Shown here in pieces: positions 35,254 through 43,669 of a stretch of DNA of 64,000 nt. The stretch's first letter is position 1. Each line of letters opens with the position of its first letter. A program made the translations under genes and the position numbers. The notes below the pieces were generated by a model that saw only the letters and a program-made list of their open reading frames with translations, ran no database searches and was not told the DNA's origin. The stretch is from Trinickia terrae (GTDB lineage: Bacteria > Pseudomonadota > Gammaproteobacteria > Burkholderiales > Burkholderiaceae): NCBI RefSeq assembly GCF_005144415.1, contig NZ_SWJE01000002.1:75723-139722 (forward strand), given 5' to 3'.

Positions 35254-38217
35254 ATGTCCGACGCGCTCGTCTCCTCCTCTCAAGCCAACGCCGGCGGGTG
35301 TGGTTCGGCCAATTGCGCCTGCAAGTCCGAAGCGTTGCAGCGCACTGCCCGCGCCCGCTCGCCCTATGACGACACCGACTACGGCACGCCGTTCGTCCAC
35401 GCCGACACCGACGTCACGCTCGACATCGACGGCCGTCTCGTCACCGTGCCCACGGGCACGTCGGTGATGCGCGCCGCGATCGAGGCCGGCATCAACGTGC
35501 CGAAGCTCTGCGCGACCGATTCGCTCGAGGCGTTCGGTTCGTGCCGGCTGTGTCTCGTCGAGATCGAGGGCCGCAAGGGGTATCCGGCCTCGTGCACGAC
35601 GCCCGTGGAAGCCGGCATGAAAGTGCGCACGCAGACCGACCGGCTCCAGGCGCTGCGCCGCAACGTGATGGAGCTCTATATCTCCGATCACCCGCTCGAC
35701 TGCCTCACATGCCCCTCGAACGGCAATTGCGAGCTGCAGGACATGGCGGGCGTCGTCGGCTTGCGCGAGGTGCGCTACGGCTACGACGGCGCGAACCACT
35801 TGTTCGACGAGAAAGACGAATCGAATCCCTACTTCACCTACGACCCGTCGAAGTGCATCGTCTGCAACCGCTGCGTGCGCGCCTGCGAGGAAACGCAAGG
35901 CACGTTCGCGCTGACCATCGCGGCGCGCGGCTTTGAATCGCGCGTGGCGGCAAGCGAAAGCCAGCCGTTCATGGAATCCGAATGCGTGTCGTGCGGCGCG
36001 TGCGTCGCCGCCTGCCCGACCGCGACGCTGCACGAGAAGAGCATCGCGCTGCTCGGCCAGCCCGAGCATTCGGTCGTGACGACCTGCGCTTATTGCGGCG
36101 TCGGCTGCTCGCTGAAGGCGGAGATGAAGGGCAATCAGGTCGTGCGCATGGTGCCGAACAAGAACGGCGAGGCGAACGAAGGACACGCCTGCGTGAAAGG
36201 CCGCTTCGCCTGGGGCTACGCGACGCACAAGGACCGCATCACCAAGCCGATGATCCGCGCGAAGATCACCGACCCGTGGCGCGAAGTCAGCTGGGACGAA
36301 GCGCTGACGCACGCCGCTTCCGAGTTCCGCCGCATCCAGGCGAAGCACGGGCGCGACTCGATCGGCGGCATCACGTCGTCGCGCTGCACGAACGAAGAGA
36401 CCTACCTCGTGCAAAAACTCGTGCGCGCCGCGTTCGGCAACAACAACGTCGACACCTGTGCGCGCGTCTGCCACTCCCCGACCGGCTACGGCTTGAAGAC
36501 GACGCTTGGCGAATCCGCGGGCACGCAGACGTTCGCGTCGGTCGAGCATGCCGACGTCGTGATGGTGATCGGCGCGAACCCGACCGACGGCCACCCGGTG
36601 TTCGCATCGCGCCTGAAGCGGCGGCTGCGGCAGGGCGCGAAGCTGATCGTCGTCGATCCGCGCCGCATCGATCTCGTCGATACGCCGCATGTGAAGGCGA
36701 TGTATCACCTGCCGTTGCGGCCAGGCACGAACGTCGCGATCGTCAACGCGCTCGCGCACGTGATCGTCACCGAGGGGCTGCTCAACGAGGCGTTCATCGC
36801 CGAGCGCTGCGAGACGCGCGCGTTCGAGCAATGGCGCGCATTTGCCGCGCTGCCCGAGAACGCGCCGGAAGCGACGGCCGATATCACCGGCGTGCCGGCC
36901 GACCTGGTGCGCGCCGCAGCGCGCCTCTATGCGACGGGCGGCAACGCCGCGATCTACTACGGCCTCGGCGTCACCGAGCACGCGCAAGGCTCGACGACGG
37001 TGATCGGCATCGCCAACCTCGCGATGGCGACCGGCAACATCGGCCGCGAAGGCGTCGGCGTCAATCCGCTGCGCGGCCAGAACAATGTGCAGGGCTCGTG
37101 CGACATGGGCTCGTTCCCGCACGAGCTGCCCGGCTACCGCCACATCGGCGACGAAGCCGTGCGGACGCAATTCGAAGACGCCTGGCACGTGAAGCTGCAA
37201 TCGGAGCCCGGCCTGCGCATCCCGAACATGTTCGACGCCGCGCTCGACGGCAGCTTCAAGGGCCTCTACTGCCAGGGCGAGGACATCGTCCAGTCCGATC
37301 CGAACACGCAGCATGTCGCGGCGGCGCTGTCGTCGATGGAATGCATCGTCGTGCAGGACATCTTCCTGAACGAGACCGCGAAGTACGCGCATGTCTTCCT
37401 GCCGGGCTCCTCGTTCCTCGAGAAGGACGGCACGTTCACCAACGCCGAGCGCCGCATCTCGCGCGTGCGCCGCGTGATGCCGCCGCTGTCCGGCTACGCC
37501 GACTGGGAAGTCACGCAGATGCTCTCGAAGCAGCTCGGCTACGAGATGGATTACGCGCATCCGTCGGAGATCATGGACGAGATCGCGCGCCTCACGCCGA
37601 CCTTCCATGGCGTCTCGTTCGACTTGATCGACAAGCGCGGCAGCATCCAATGGCCGTGCAACGAGCACGCACCCGAGGGCACGCCGATCATGCACGTCGA
37701 CGCGTTCGTGCGCGGCAAGGGCAAGTTCGTGATCACGCAGTTTGTCCCCACGCCGGAAAAGGTGACGCGCAAATATCCGCTGCTGCTGACCACGGGCCGC
37801 ATCCTGTCGCAGTACAACGTCGGCGCGCAGACCCGCCGCACCGACAACGTGCGCTGGCACGACGAGGACCGCCTCGAGATCCATCCGGACGACGCCGCCG
37901 AGCGCGGCATCAAGACGGGCGATTGGGCTGGCATCGAGTCGCGCGCCGGGCAAACGGTGCTGCGCGCGCTCGTCACCGAGCGGATGCAGCCGGGCGTCGT
38001 CTATACGACGTTCCACTTCCCCGAATCGGGTGCGAACGTCATCACGACCGACAGCTCCGATTGGGCGACCAACTGCCCTGAGTACAAGGTGACGGCGGTG
38101 CAGGTGTCGCCGGTCGCCCAGCCTTCGCAATGGCAGAAGCAGTATTCGCGCTTCAGCGCCGAGCAACTCGACCTGCTGCGGCAGCGCGAAGTGGCGAATG
38201 CGGCGAGCGGCAAATGA
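35254..38217 (+). CDS. fdsA: NAD-dependent formate dehydrogenase alpha subunit, molybdenum-binding
   Basis: FdsA oxidises formate to CO2 at a bis-MGD molybdenum centre. It has about 987 residues. An N-terminal NuoG-like part carries a [2Fe-2S] site (GSCRLCLVEIEG), a His/Cys3 [4Fe-4S] site (HPLDCLTCPSNGNCELQ) and two ferredoxin sites (CIVCNRCVRACEE; CVSCGACVAACP). The catalytic part begins with CAYCGVGCSLKAE. The Mo ligand is a cysteine in CARVCHSPTGYG, not selenocysteine. The ATG at 35254 has GGAG six bases upstream; an ATG at 35242, overlapping the fdsB stop, is an alternative. Confidence 0.95.
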   Translation: MSDALVSSSQANAGGCGSANCACKSEALQRTARARSPYDDTDYGTPFVHADTDVTLDIDGRLVTVPTGTSVMRAAIEAGINVPKLCATDSLEAFGSCRLCLVEIEGRKGYPASCTTPVEAGMKVRTQTDRLQALRRNVMELYISDHPLDCLTCPSNGNCELQDMAGVVGLREVRYGYDGANHLFDEKDESNPYFTYDPSKCIVCNRCVRACEETQGTFALTIAARGFESRVAASESQPFMESECVSCGACVAACPTATLHEKSIALLGQPEHSVVTTCAYCGVGCSLKAEMKGNQVVRMVPNKNGEANEGHACVKGRFAWGYATHKDRITKPMIRAKITDPWREVSWDEALTHAASEFRRIQAKHGRDSIGGITSSRCTNEETYLVQKLVRAAFGNNNVDTCARVCHSPTGYGLKTTLGESAGTQTFASVEHADVVMVIGANPTDGHPVFASRLKRRLRQGAKLIVVDPRRIDLVDTPHVKAMYHLPLRPGTNVAIVNALAHVIVTEGLLNEAFIAERCETRAFEQWRAFAALPENAPEATADITGVPADLVRAAARLYATGGNAAIYYGLGVTEHAQGSTTVIGIANLAMATGNIGREGVGVNPLRGQNNVQGSCDMGSFPHELPGYRHIGDEAVRTQFEDAWHVKLQSEPGLRIPNMFDAALDGSFKGLYCQGEDIVQSDPNTQHVAAALSSMECIVVQDIFLNETAKYAHVFLPGSSFLEKDGTFTNAERRISRVRRVMPPLSGYADWEVTQMLSKQLGYEMDYAHPSEIMDEIARLTPTFHGVSFDLIDKRGSIQWPCNEHAPEGTPIMHVDAFVRGKGKFVITQFVPTPEKVTRKYPLLLTTGRILSQYNVGAQTRRTDNVRWHDEDRLEIHPDDAAERGIKTGDWAGIESRAGQTVLRALVTERMQPGVVYTTFHFPESGANVITTDSSDWATNCPEYKVTAVQVSPVAQPSQWQKQYSRFSAEQLDLLRQREVANAASGK

Positions 38218-38219
38218 GG

Positions 38220-38243
38220 GTGCCGGGGCTTAAGCCCCGGCAC
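38220..38243 (+). repeat. Perfect 24-bp palindrome between fdsA and fdsD
   Basis: Two 10-base arms (GTGCCGGGGC and GCCCCGGCAC) flank a central TTAA. It starts three bases after the fdsA stop. As RNA it forms a stable hairpin, with no U run, so it is more likely a processing or stability element than a terminator. It lies where fdsC occurs in other fds operons. Confidence 0.8.
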
Positions 38244-38264
38244 GAAACGCATCAGCGAGCAACG

Positions 38265-38507
38265 ATGAACCAAGAACACTTGATCGTCATGGCGAACCAG
38301 ATCGGCGCATTCTTCGCATCGATGCCCGATCACGACGAGGCGCTGGAAGGCGTCGCGAATCACATTCGCCGCTTCTGGGAGCCGCGGATGCGGCGCGTGA
38401 TCCTGGCCGCGCTCGACGAGCCCGAGGCGGCCGCGTCGATGCTGCCGGTCGTCCGGGAAGCGCTGACGAAATCGCGCGATGCGCTGACGCCGGCAGCCGC
38501 GGCCTGA
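38265..38507 (+). CDS. fdsD: Formate dehydrogenase delta subunit
   Basis: FdsD is a small (80-residue) cytosolic subunit or accessory protein of fds-type formate dehydrogenases. The start MNQEHLIVMANQIGAFFASMPDHDEALEG is typical, and the rest is helical (HIRRFWEPRMRRVILAAL). The longer upstream frame is discarded because it crosses the fdsA end. In Cupriavidus an fdhD-like gene (fdsC) separates fdsA and fdsD; here only the palindrome lies between them. Confidence 0.9.
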   Translation: MNQEHLIVMANQIGAFFASMPDHDEALEGVANHIRRFWEPRMRRVILAALDEPEAAASMLPVVREALTKSRDALTPAAAA

Positions 38508-38539
38508 GCGGCGCGCACCCCGGGCTCGCGCACCGCGCT

Positions 38540-40279
38540 TCAGCCGTGCCGCCCGAACCACATCTCGCAATGGCGCAGCAGCGCGTTGCCGTCCGACGCC
38601 GGCCGGCCGCGCGCGCAGATATAGCCGTCGGGCCGCACCAGATAGAAAGCCGGCCGCGTGCGTCCATACGATTCCGCCAGCGAGGGCGCGCCGTCGCGCG
38701 GCGTCTCGCAAACACGCCAGATCCGCACCGCGCCCGGCAGCGCACGCTCGAGATCCTGTGCGAGCCGCGCGAGTTCGGCATCGGGCGCGGGCCCTTCGCC
38801 CGCCGGGGCATCGAACGGCGCCTCGCCATCCTTCCCCGCCGCCACCAGCAGGAATAGCGAAAAGAACGCCGGGTCGTGCAGGTCGAAGATGCGGCCGATC
38901 CCGGGTGCGCGTCCGAGCGGCCCGTCGACCACATGAACCAGCGCATCGGGCGCGCGCTCCCCGGCACGCGGCCCGCCGTCGAGCACGCGCTCGAGCGTGA
39001 GCTGACTGCGCCGGTACTGCACCGAAAGCTCGCTCACGGTCAGCCGCGCGGCATCGCGCAGCGGGCCCAGCGTGGCGAGCACCGGCATTACACGGTCGCG
39101 CAGCAGCTTGAGCGGACCATGCTCGGCTTCCGCGATCTGCGTCATGAAGCTCGTCTGCCGCAGCACTTCGCGCTCGATCGGATGGCGCTCGGCCTGGTAG
39201 GTATCGATCAGCTGATCGGGCGCTCCGCCCGAGATCTGTCGCGCGAGCTTCCAGCCGAGGTTGAACGCCTCCTGAATCCCCGTATTCAAGCCTTGCGCAC
39301 CGGCGGGACTATGCACGTGGGCCGCGTCGCCCGCCAGGAAAACCCGTTGCAGGCGCAGCCGCTCGGCCATCCGGCTGTTCACGTTGAAATACGACGACCA
39401 CGCCATGGCGTCGAGATCGAGCCGGCCATGCACGCGCCGAGCGACGATCCGCCGGCATTCGTCGAGCGACGGCACGGCGCATGGCGGCGGCTCTCGATGC
39501 GTCGAGTCCTGCGCCGAGCCCAGAGTCGAATCGGCAACGGCGGCGGCCAGCGCCGGCGGATTGTCCGCGATCAGGCGATGGCGGCCGCCGCCCATCGGAA
39601 ACAGCGCGACGAGGCCCTCGCCCGACGCGAAGATATGGAACTCGTCGTCGGACCAGTCGGAGACCGCCTGCAGGTCCGCAAGCAGGAAGGTCTGCTCGAA
39701 GGTCTTGCCCGCAAAACCCACGCCGAGCAGGTGCCGCACCGTGCTGTGCGCCCCGTCGGCGCCGATCATATAGGCCGCGTGCGCGACCTCGCTGCGGCCG
39801 TCGGCATGCGACAGCTCAGCTTCGACCCGCGACGCGCCCTGCGTCAGCCGCGTCAACTCGACGCCGCGCTCGATGCTCACGCCGAGCGTCGCGAGATGCT
39901 CGGTCAAGAGCCTCTCGGTGACGCTCTGATCGAGAAACAACAGGTAGGGGTAGCGCGTCTGCAGCGGATCGAAGTCGAGCCGCGCCAGGCGATGCCCGTT
40001 CGAATAGAGATTGGCCGCCCGCGCGCGATGGCCAAGCTCGAGAAACGGCTCGACGATCCGGTGCTGCTCCAGGAGTTCCAGCGTGCGCGCCTGGATGCCG
40101 ATCGCGCGCGAATGCGGCGACGGCTGCGCTGCCTTGTCGACGAGCCGCACGGGAATGCGCGAGCGCGCCAGGCTCGTCGCGGCGGCAAGCCCGGTCGGCC
40201 CCGCGCCGACGATCAGCACGGACTGCGCGTTTCGCCCAGGGGGACTTCCTTCGGGGCGCGGGGGGGCGGCGGCGCTCAT
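38540..40279 (-). CDS. FAD-dependent aromatic-ring monooxygenase
   Basis: This 579-residue group A flavoprotein monooxygenase belongs to the phenol/3-(3-hydroxyphenyl)propionate hydroxylase type. FAD motifs are GAGPTGLAAATSL (about residues 25-37), the DG motif MIGADGAHSTVRHLLG, and FLAGDAAHVHSPAGAQGLNTG. A C-terminal thioredoxin-like domain covers the last ~170 residues. The substrate is unknown, and no ring-cleavage genes are adjacent. The first ~19 residues (PPRPEGSPPGRN) are encoded by a family C repeat, so the true start may be later, near the GXGXXG motif. It faces fdsD. Confidence 0.88.
   Translation of the reverse strand: MSAAAPPRPEGSPPGRNAQSVLIVGAGPTGLAAATSLARSRIPVRLVDKAAQPSPHSRAIGIQARTLELLEQHRIVEPFLELGHRARAANLYSNGHRLARLDFDPLQTRYPYLLFLDQSVTERLLTEHLATLGVSIERGVELTRLTQGASRVEAELSHADGRSEVAHAAYMIGADGAHSTVRHLLGVGFAGKTFEQTFLLADLQAVSDWSDDEFHIFASGEGLVALFPMGGGRHRLIADNPPALAAAVADSTLGSAQDSTHREPPPCAVPSLDECRRIVARRVHGRLDLDAMAWSSYFNVNSRMAERLRLQRVFLAGDAAHVHSPAGAQGLNTGIQEAFNLGWKLARQISGGAPDQLIDTYQAERHPIEREVLRQTSFMTQIAEAEHGPLKLLRDRVMPVLATLGPLRDAARLTVSELSVQYRRSQLTLERVLDGGPRAGERAPDALVHVVDGPLGRAPGIGRIFDLHDPAFFSLFLLVAAGKDGEAPFDAPAGEGPAPDAELARLAQDLERALPGAVRIWRVCETPRDGAPSLAESYGRTRPAFYLVRPDGYICARGRPASDGNALLRHCEMWFGRHG
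40236..40264 (-). repeat. Repeat family C, at the N-terminus of the monooxygenase gene
   Basis: On the plus strand this reads CGCCCAGGGGGACTTCCTTC and then GGGGCGC, matching the hisC insert over about 27 bases in inverted relation to its host gene. It codes for the non-conserved N-terminal tail of the monooxygenase. Confidence 0.65.
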
Positions 40280-40364
40280 GCATATCCTCCAGCGGGCCAG
40301 ATCCGGCCAGTGTACGCCGCCCTCCTGGCTTACGGCACATCCGGCCCGCTTTCAGGGCGCTGCG

Positions 40365-41387
40365 TCATTGGGCGGGGTCGCGCCGCTCCAGCGAGCAGCG
40401 ATGCTCGCTCGTGCCGAGGTCCACCTGCAGGGTCGCGTGATGCATCGCGTACTGCTCGCGCAGGGTCTGCACGATGCCGTCGAGCACCGTATCGCCGGGG
40501 TGGCCCCCCGGCATTACGAGGTGCGCGGAGAGCGCGCTCTCGGTCGTCGACAGCGCCCAGACGTGCAGATCGTGAACGTCGGCGACGCCCGGCTGCGCGG
40601 TCAGGTAGCGATGAATGCGCTGCGTATCGACACCGGGCGGCACGGCCGCGAGCGCCATCCGGACGGAGTCGCGCAGCAAGCCCCAGGTGCCGTAGACAAC
40701 CACCGCGACGACCAAGAGGCTCATCAGCGGATCGATCCAGACAAGCCCGGTGGCGAGGATCACGAGGCCGCTCACAGCCACCGCCGCCGAGATCGCCGCG
40801 TCGGCTGCCATGTGCAGGAAGGCGCCGCGAATATTCAGGTCGTCTTTGTTGCCGCGCATGAAAAGCCACGCCGAGAAGCCATTGACGACGACGCCGGCGA
40901 CCGCCACGACGAACACGTCGAAACCCGCTACCGGCGCCGGATTCAACAGCCGGGAAATCGCCTCGGCGACGATCGCGCCGCTCGCGAACAGCAGCAGCGC
41001 CGCGTTGGCGAGCGAGGCAAGGATCGACGAGCTGCCGTAGCCGAACGTGAAGCGCGCCGACGGGCTGCGCTTGGCGAGCCAGGTCGCGCCCCAGGCGAGC
41101 AGCAGGCCGAGCACGTCGGAGAAATTGTGGCCGGCGTCCGCGAGCAGCGCGGTCGAGTGCGCGAGCACGCCGAACACGACCTGCACGACGACGATCGCGA
41201 TGTTCAACGCGACTGCGATCGCGAAAGCGCGTCCATGGCCCGGCGCGGGCGCATGGTGATGATGGTGATGCGCGCCGCCCGCCCCGTGGCCGTCCACCCG
41301 ATGCTCGTGGCCATGCTCGTGATCATGCACATGGCCGCGACCATCGTCGCTGCCATGTGCGTGAAGGTCCGAAGAGTGTGTCGTCAT
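40365..41387 (-). CDS. Cation diffusion facilitator (Zn/Co/Cd exporter) family protein
   Basis: This 340-residue inner-membrane antiporter exports divalent metal. The first ~50 residues are very His-rich and probably bind metal. About six transmembrane helices follow, with the transport-site motifs ALLADAGHNFSDVLGL (TM2) and GAFLHMAADAAISA (TM5), each giving His/Asp ligands. A ferredoxin-like cytoplasmic domain is at the C-terminus. The start MTTHSSDLHAHG is chosen at the head of the His-rich region. Zinc is the likeliest substrate. Confidence 0.9.
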   Translation of the reverse strand: MTTHSSDLHAHGSDDGRGHVHDHEHGHEHRVDGHGAGGAHHHHHHAPAPGHGRAFAIAVALNIAIVVVQVVFGVLAHSTALLADAGHNFSDVLGLLLAWGATWLAKRSPSARFTFGYGSSSILASLANAALLLFASGAIVAEAISRLLNPAPVAGFDVFVVAVAGVVVNGFSAWLFMRGNKDDLNIRGAFLHMAADAAISAAVAVSGLVILATGLVWIDPLMSLLVVAVVVYGTWGLLRDSVRMALAAVPPGVDTQRIHRYLTAQPGVADVHDLHVWALSTTESALSAHLVMPGGHPGDTVLDGIVQTLREQYAMHHATLQVDLGTSEHRCSLERRDPAQ

Positions 41388-41587
41388 TGCCGAATCGCCG
41401 GTAGTTCGAGTGCCGGGCCACGATACTGCGAAATCAAGGCATCGCTGCGACATGAAAGGGACGACCGCTCCCCTGTTATAGACCACTGCCCTGCCCGCCC
41501 AAAAGCCGCGCATGCCGCCGAGTGTGGGAAAATGCCACGTTTGCCTGTCCGCTCCTGCCTGAAATGAAACGACCCCCACGCCCTCTG

Positions 41588-41638
41588 GCTTTGCATGGGA
41601 CCGGAGTAAGCGCTAAAAGCGCCAACTCCGGATCGACA
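41588..41638 (+). repeat. Hairpin repeat family A, upstream of the TPR gene
   Basis: Head CTTTGCATGGGA; arms CCGGAGT (41601-41607) and ACTCCGG (41625-41631), perfectly paired; core AAGCGCTAAAAGCGCC with one extra A in the loop; tail GATCGACA. It is joined directly to a family B repeat. Confidence 0.85.
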
Positions 41639-41690
41639 CGTTCGCTGCCCCCCGAGGGGGCGTGGCAGCCCGCTTGGGGCGGCCCGGCGC
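41638..41690 (+). repeat. GC-rich repeat family B, upstream of the TPR gene
   Basis: It begins CGTTCGCTGCCCCCCGAGGG and ends TTGGGGCGGCCCGGCG, ten bases before the TPR gene ATG, in sense orientation. It has the same order and GCCCCC-CGA-GGGGGC hairpin as the copy before hisC. Confidence 0.75.
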
Positions 41691-41699
41691 GTACTGCCC

Positions 41700-43577
41700 A
41701 TGGAACCCCTTTTTGACCGTGCCTACGCGGCCCACAGCGCGGGCCGGCTCGCCGACGCCGAGCGCGACTATCGCGCCGCGCTCGAGGCCGATCCGGCCCA
41801 CGTCGACGCGCTGCACCTGCTCGGCGTGCTGCACCACCAGCAGGGCAAGCACGCCGAAGCGGCCGACCTGGTGCGCCGCGCGGTCGACCTGCGTCCGAAC
41901 GATGCCGCGTTGCAGCTGAACCTCGGCAACGCGCTGAAAGCGCTCGGTCAGCTGGACGGCGCGATCGAGCGCTTTCGCAATGCGCTCACGCTCGCGCCGG
42001 AATTCGCGCTCGCCCACTACAACCTCGGCAACGCGTACTCGGCGGCCGGCCGTCACGAAGACGCAGCGATCGCCTTCGAACGGTCGCTGCGCTTCAAGCC
42101 CGACGACGCCTCGACCTACAACAATCTCGGCAACGCGCTGCATGCGCTCGGCAGGCACAGTGATGCGATCGGCGCGTTCTCGCGCGCGCTCGAGCTGCGC
42201 CCGCGGCATGCTGGAGCGCTCAACAACCTGGGGATGTCGCTCGCCGCGCTCGGGCGGAGCGACGAAGCGCTCGCACAGTTTCGCGCGGCCGTCGCCGCCG
42301 AGCCGCGCTTCGTCGCCGCGCATTTCAATCTCGGCAACGCGCTCGATGCGGTCGGCCGGCACGACGAGGCCGTGCCGGCGTTCGAGGCCGCCCTCGCGCT
42401 GCACGCACCGTTCCCGCCGGCCCTGTTCGGGCTCGGCAATGCGCTCGCCGCGCTCGGACGGCACGCAGAGGCCGTGCAGCGCTTCGAGCTCGCCGTCGGC
42501 CTCGATCCCGCGTTCTGCCTCGCGTGGCTCAATCTCGGCACGTCCCACCATGCGCTCGGCACGCACGAGGCGGCGCTGCGGGCGTTCGACCAGGCGCTGC
42601 GGCTGCGTCCGGAACTCGCGTCGGCGCACATGAATCGCGCGCTGACGCTGCTCACGCTCGGCGATTTCGCGCGCGGCCTGCCCGAATACGAATGGCGGCT
42701 GAAGGCGCTCGCCGGCGCGGACACGCTGGACTGCAGCGCGGCTGCGCTGCCGCGCTGGCACGGCGAGCCTATCGGTGATCGCACGCTGCTGGTGAAGGCG
42801 GAACAGGGCTTCGGCGACACGCTCCAATTCATCCGCTTCCTGCCGCTCGTACGCGAGCGCACCGCGCGCGTGGTGATCGAGGTCCAGCCCGAGTTGATGC
42901 CCCTCGTCGCGCCGCTTGGCGCTCAATGGCACGTGAAAGTGGTCGAGCGCGGCGCGCCGCGTCCGGCTGCGGACCTCTATTGCCCTCTCTTGAGCCTGCC
43001 GCTCGCGCTCGGCATGACCGCCGACACCTTGCCTAGCCGCATGCGCTACCTCGACGTGCCGAAGGACTACCAACGCCGCTGGCGCGGCTCGCTCGGTGGC
43101 CACGCGAAGCGCAAGATCGGCCTCGCCTGGTCGGGGCGCATCCAGGCCGGCGAAAACCGCGCGATCCCGCTCGCCGCGCTCGATCCGCTCTTCGCGCTCG
43201 AAGGCATCGACTGGATCGTGCTGCAGCGCGACTTGAGCGCCGCCGAACGCCACGCGCTGGATACCCACCCGCGCGCGGCCTCGATTCATCGCTTCGACGA
43301 CCAGTTCGCTGGCCGGCGGATCGGCGATTTCGCGGATACTGCGGCCATCGTCGACCGGCTCGACGCGGTGGTGTCGATCGATACGTCGATCGCGCACCTG
43401 GCCGGCGCGCTCGGCAAGCGGCTGTGGCTGATGCTGCCGCTCGCCGCGGACTGGCGCTGGTTCGTCGGCAGCGACACGAGCCCGTGGTATCCGAGCGCGC
43501 GTCTCGTGCGGCAGAACACGCCAGGGGCCTGGGAAGAGGTCATCGACACCATCGCGCAGGAAGTGCGCGACGCCTGA
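41700..43577 (+). CDS. Tetratricopeptide repeat protein with glycosyltransferase-like C-terminal domain
   Basis: This 625-residue protein has about nine or ten TPRs over residues 1-330 (recurring LNLGNALKALGQLDGAIERF-like units). The C-terminal ~270 residues (LLVKAEQGFGDTLQFIRFLPL; RKIGLAWSGRIQAGE; DAVVSIDTSIAHLAGALGK) resemble the GT-B fold of heptosyl- and O-GlcNAc-type transferases. The architecture is common in Burkholderia, and proven substrates are lacking. It has no signal peptide or clear Shine-Dalgarno, and two repeat elements form its leader. The start at MEPLFDRAY is the first Met of the TPR region. Confidence 0.85.
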   Translation: MEPLFDRAYAAHSAGRLADAERDYRAALEADPAHVDALHLLGVLHHQQGKHAEAADLVRRAVDLRPNDAALQLNLGNALKALGQLDGAIERFRNALTLAPEFALAHYNLGNAYSAAGRHEDAAIAFERSLRFKPDDASTYNNLGNALHALGRHSDAIGAFSRALELRPRHAGALNNLGMSLAALGRSDEALAQFRAAVAAEPRFVAAHFNLGNALDAVGRHDEAVPAFEAALALHAPFPPALFGLGNALAALGRHAEAVQRFELAVGLDPAFCLAWLNLGTSHHALGTHEAALRAFDQALRLRPELASAHMNRALTLLTLGDFARGLPEYEWRLKALAGADTLDCSAAALPRWHGEPIGDRTLLVKAEQGFGDTLQFIRFLPLVRERTARVVIEVQPELMPLVAPLGAQWHVKVVERGAPRPAADLYCPLLSLPLALGMTADTLPSRMRYLDVPKDYQRRWRGSLGGHAKRKIGLAWSGRIQAGENRAIPLAALDPLFALEGIDWIVLQRDLSAAERHALDTHPRAASIHRFDDQFAGRRIGDFADTAAIVDRLDAVVSIDTSIAHLAGALGKRLWLMLPLAADWRWFVGSDTSPWYPSARLVRQNTPGAWEEVIDTIAQEVRDA

Positions 43578-43616
43578 AACGGGCGCCGACGCGACACCGC
43601 GCCAGAGAAGCAAACG

Positions 43617-43642
43617 GGCCCCCGATCCGAGACCCGGGGGCC
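43617..43642. terminator. Convergent terminator between the TPR gene and the MFS gene
   Basis: GGGCCCCCG and CGGGGGCCC form a 9-bp stem around an 8-10 base loop. On the minus strand a short GTTTGC follows. It lies between the two convergent genes and may serve both. Confidence 0.6.
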
Positions 43643-43669
43643 CGCCAACGTAAGCGGCATGCTTGGCGC

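Noticed and set aside
35161-38166. 1001-codon open frame antisense to fdsA
   Set aside because: It is the high-GC mirror of a real gene. The protein is Arg/His/Asp-rich without recognisable domains, while fdsA on the other strand has complete FeS and molybdenum motifs.
35254-38217. Possible selenocysteine in the formate dehydrogenase
   Set aside because: The active-site position is a normal Cys codon in CARVCHSPTG and there is no in-frame TGA in the gene.
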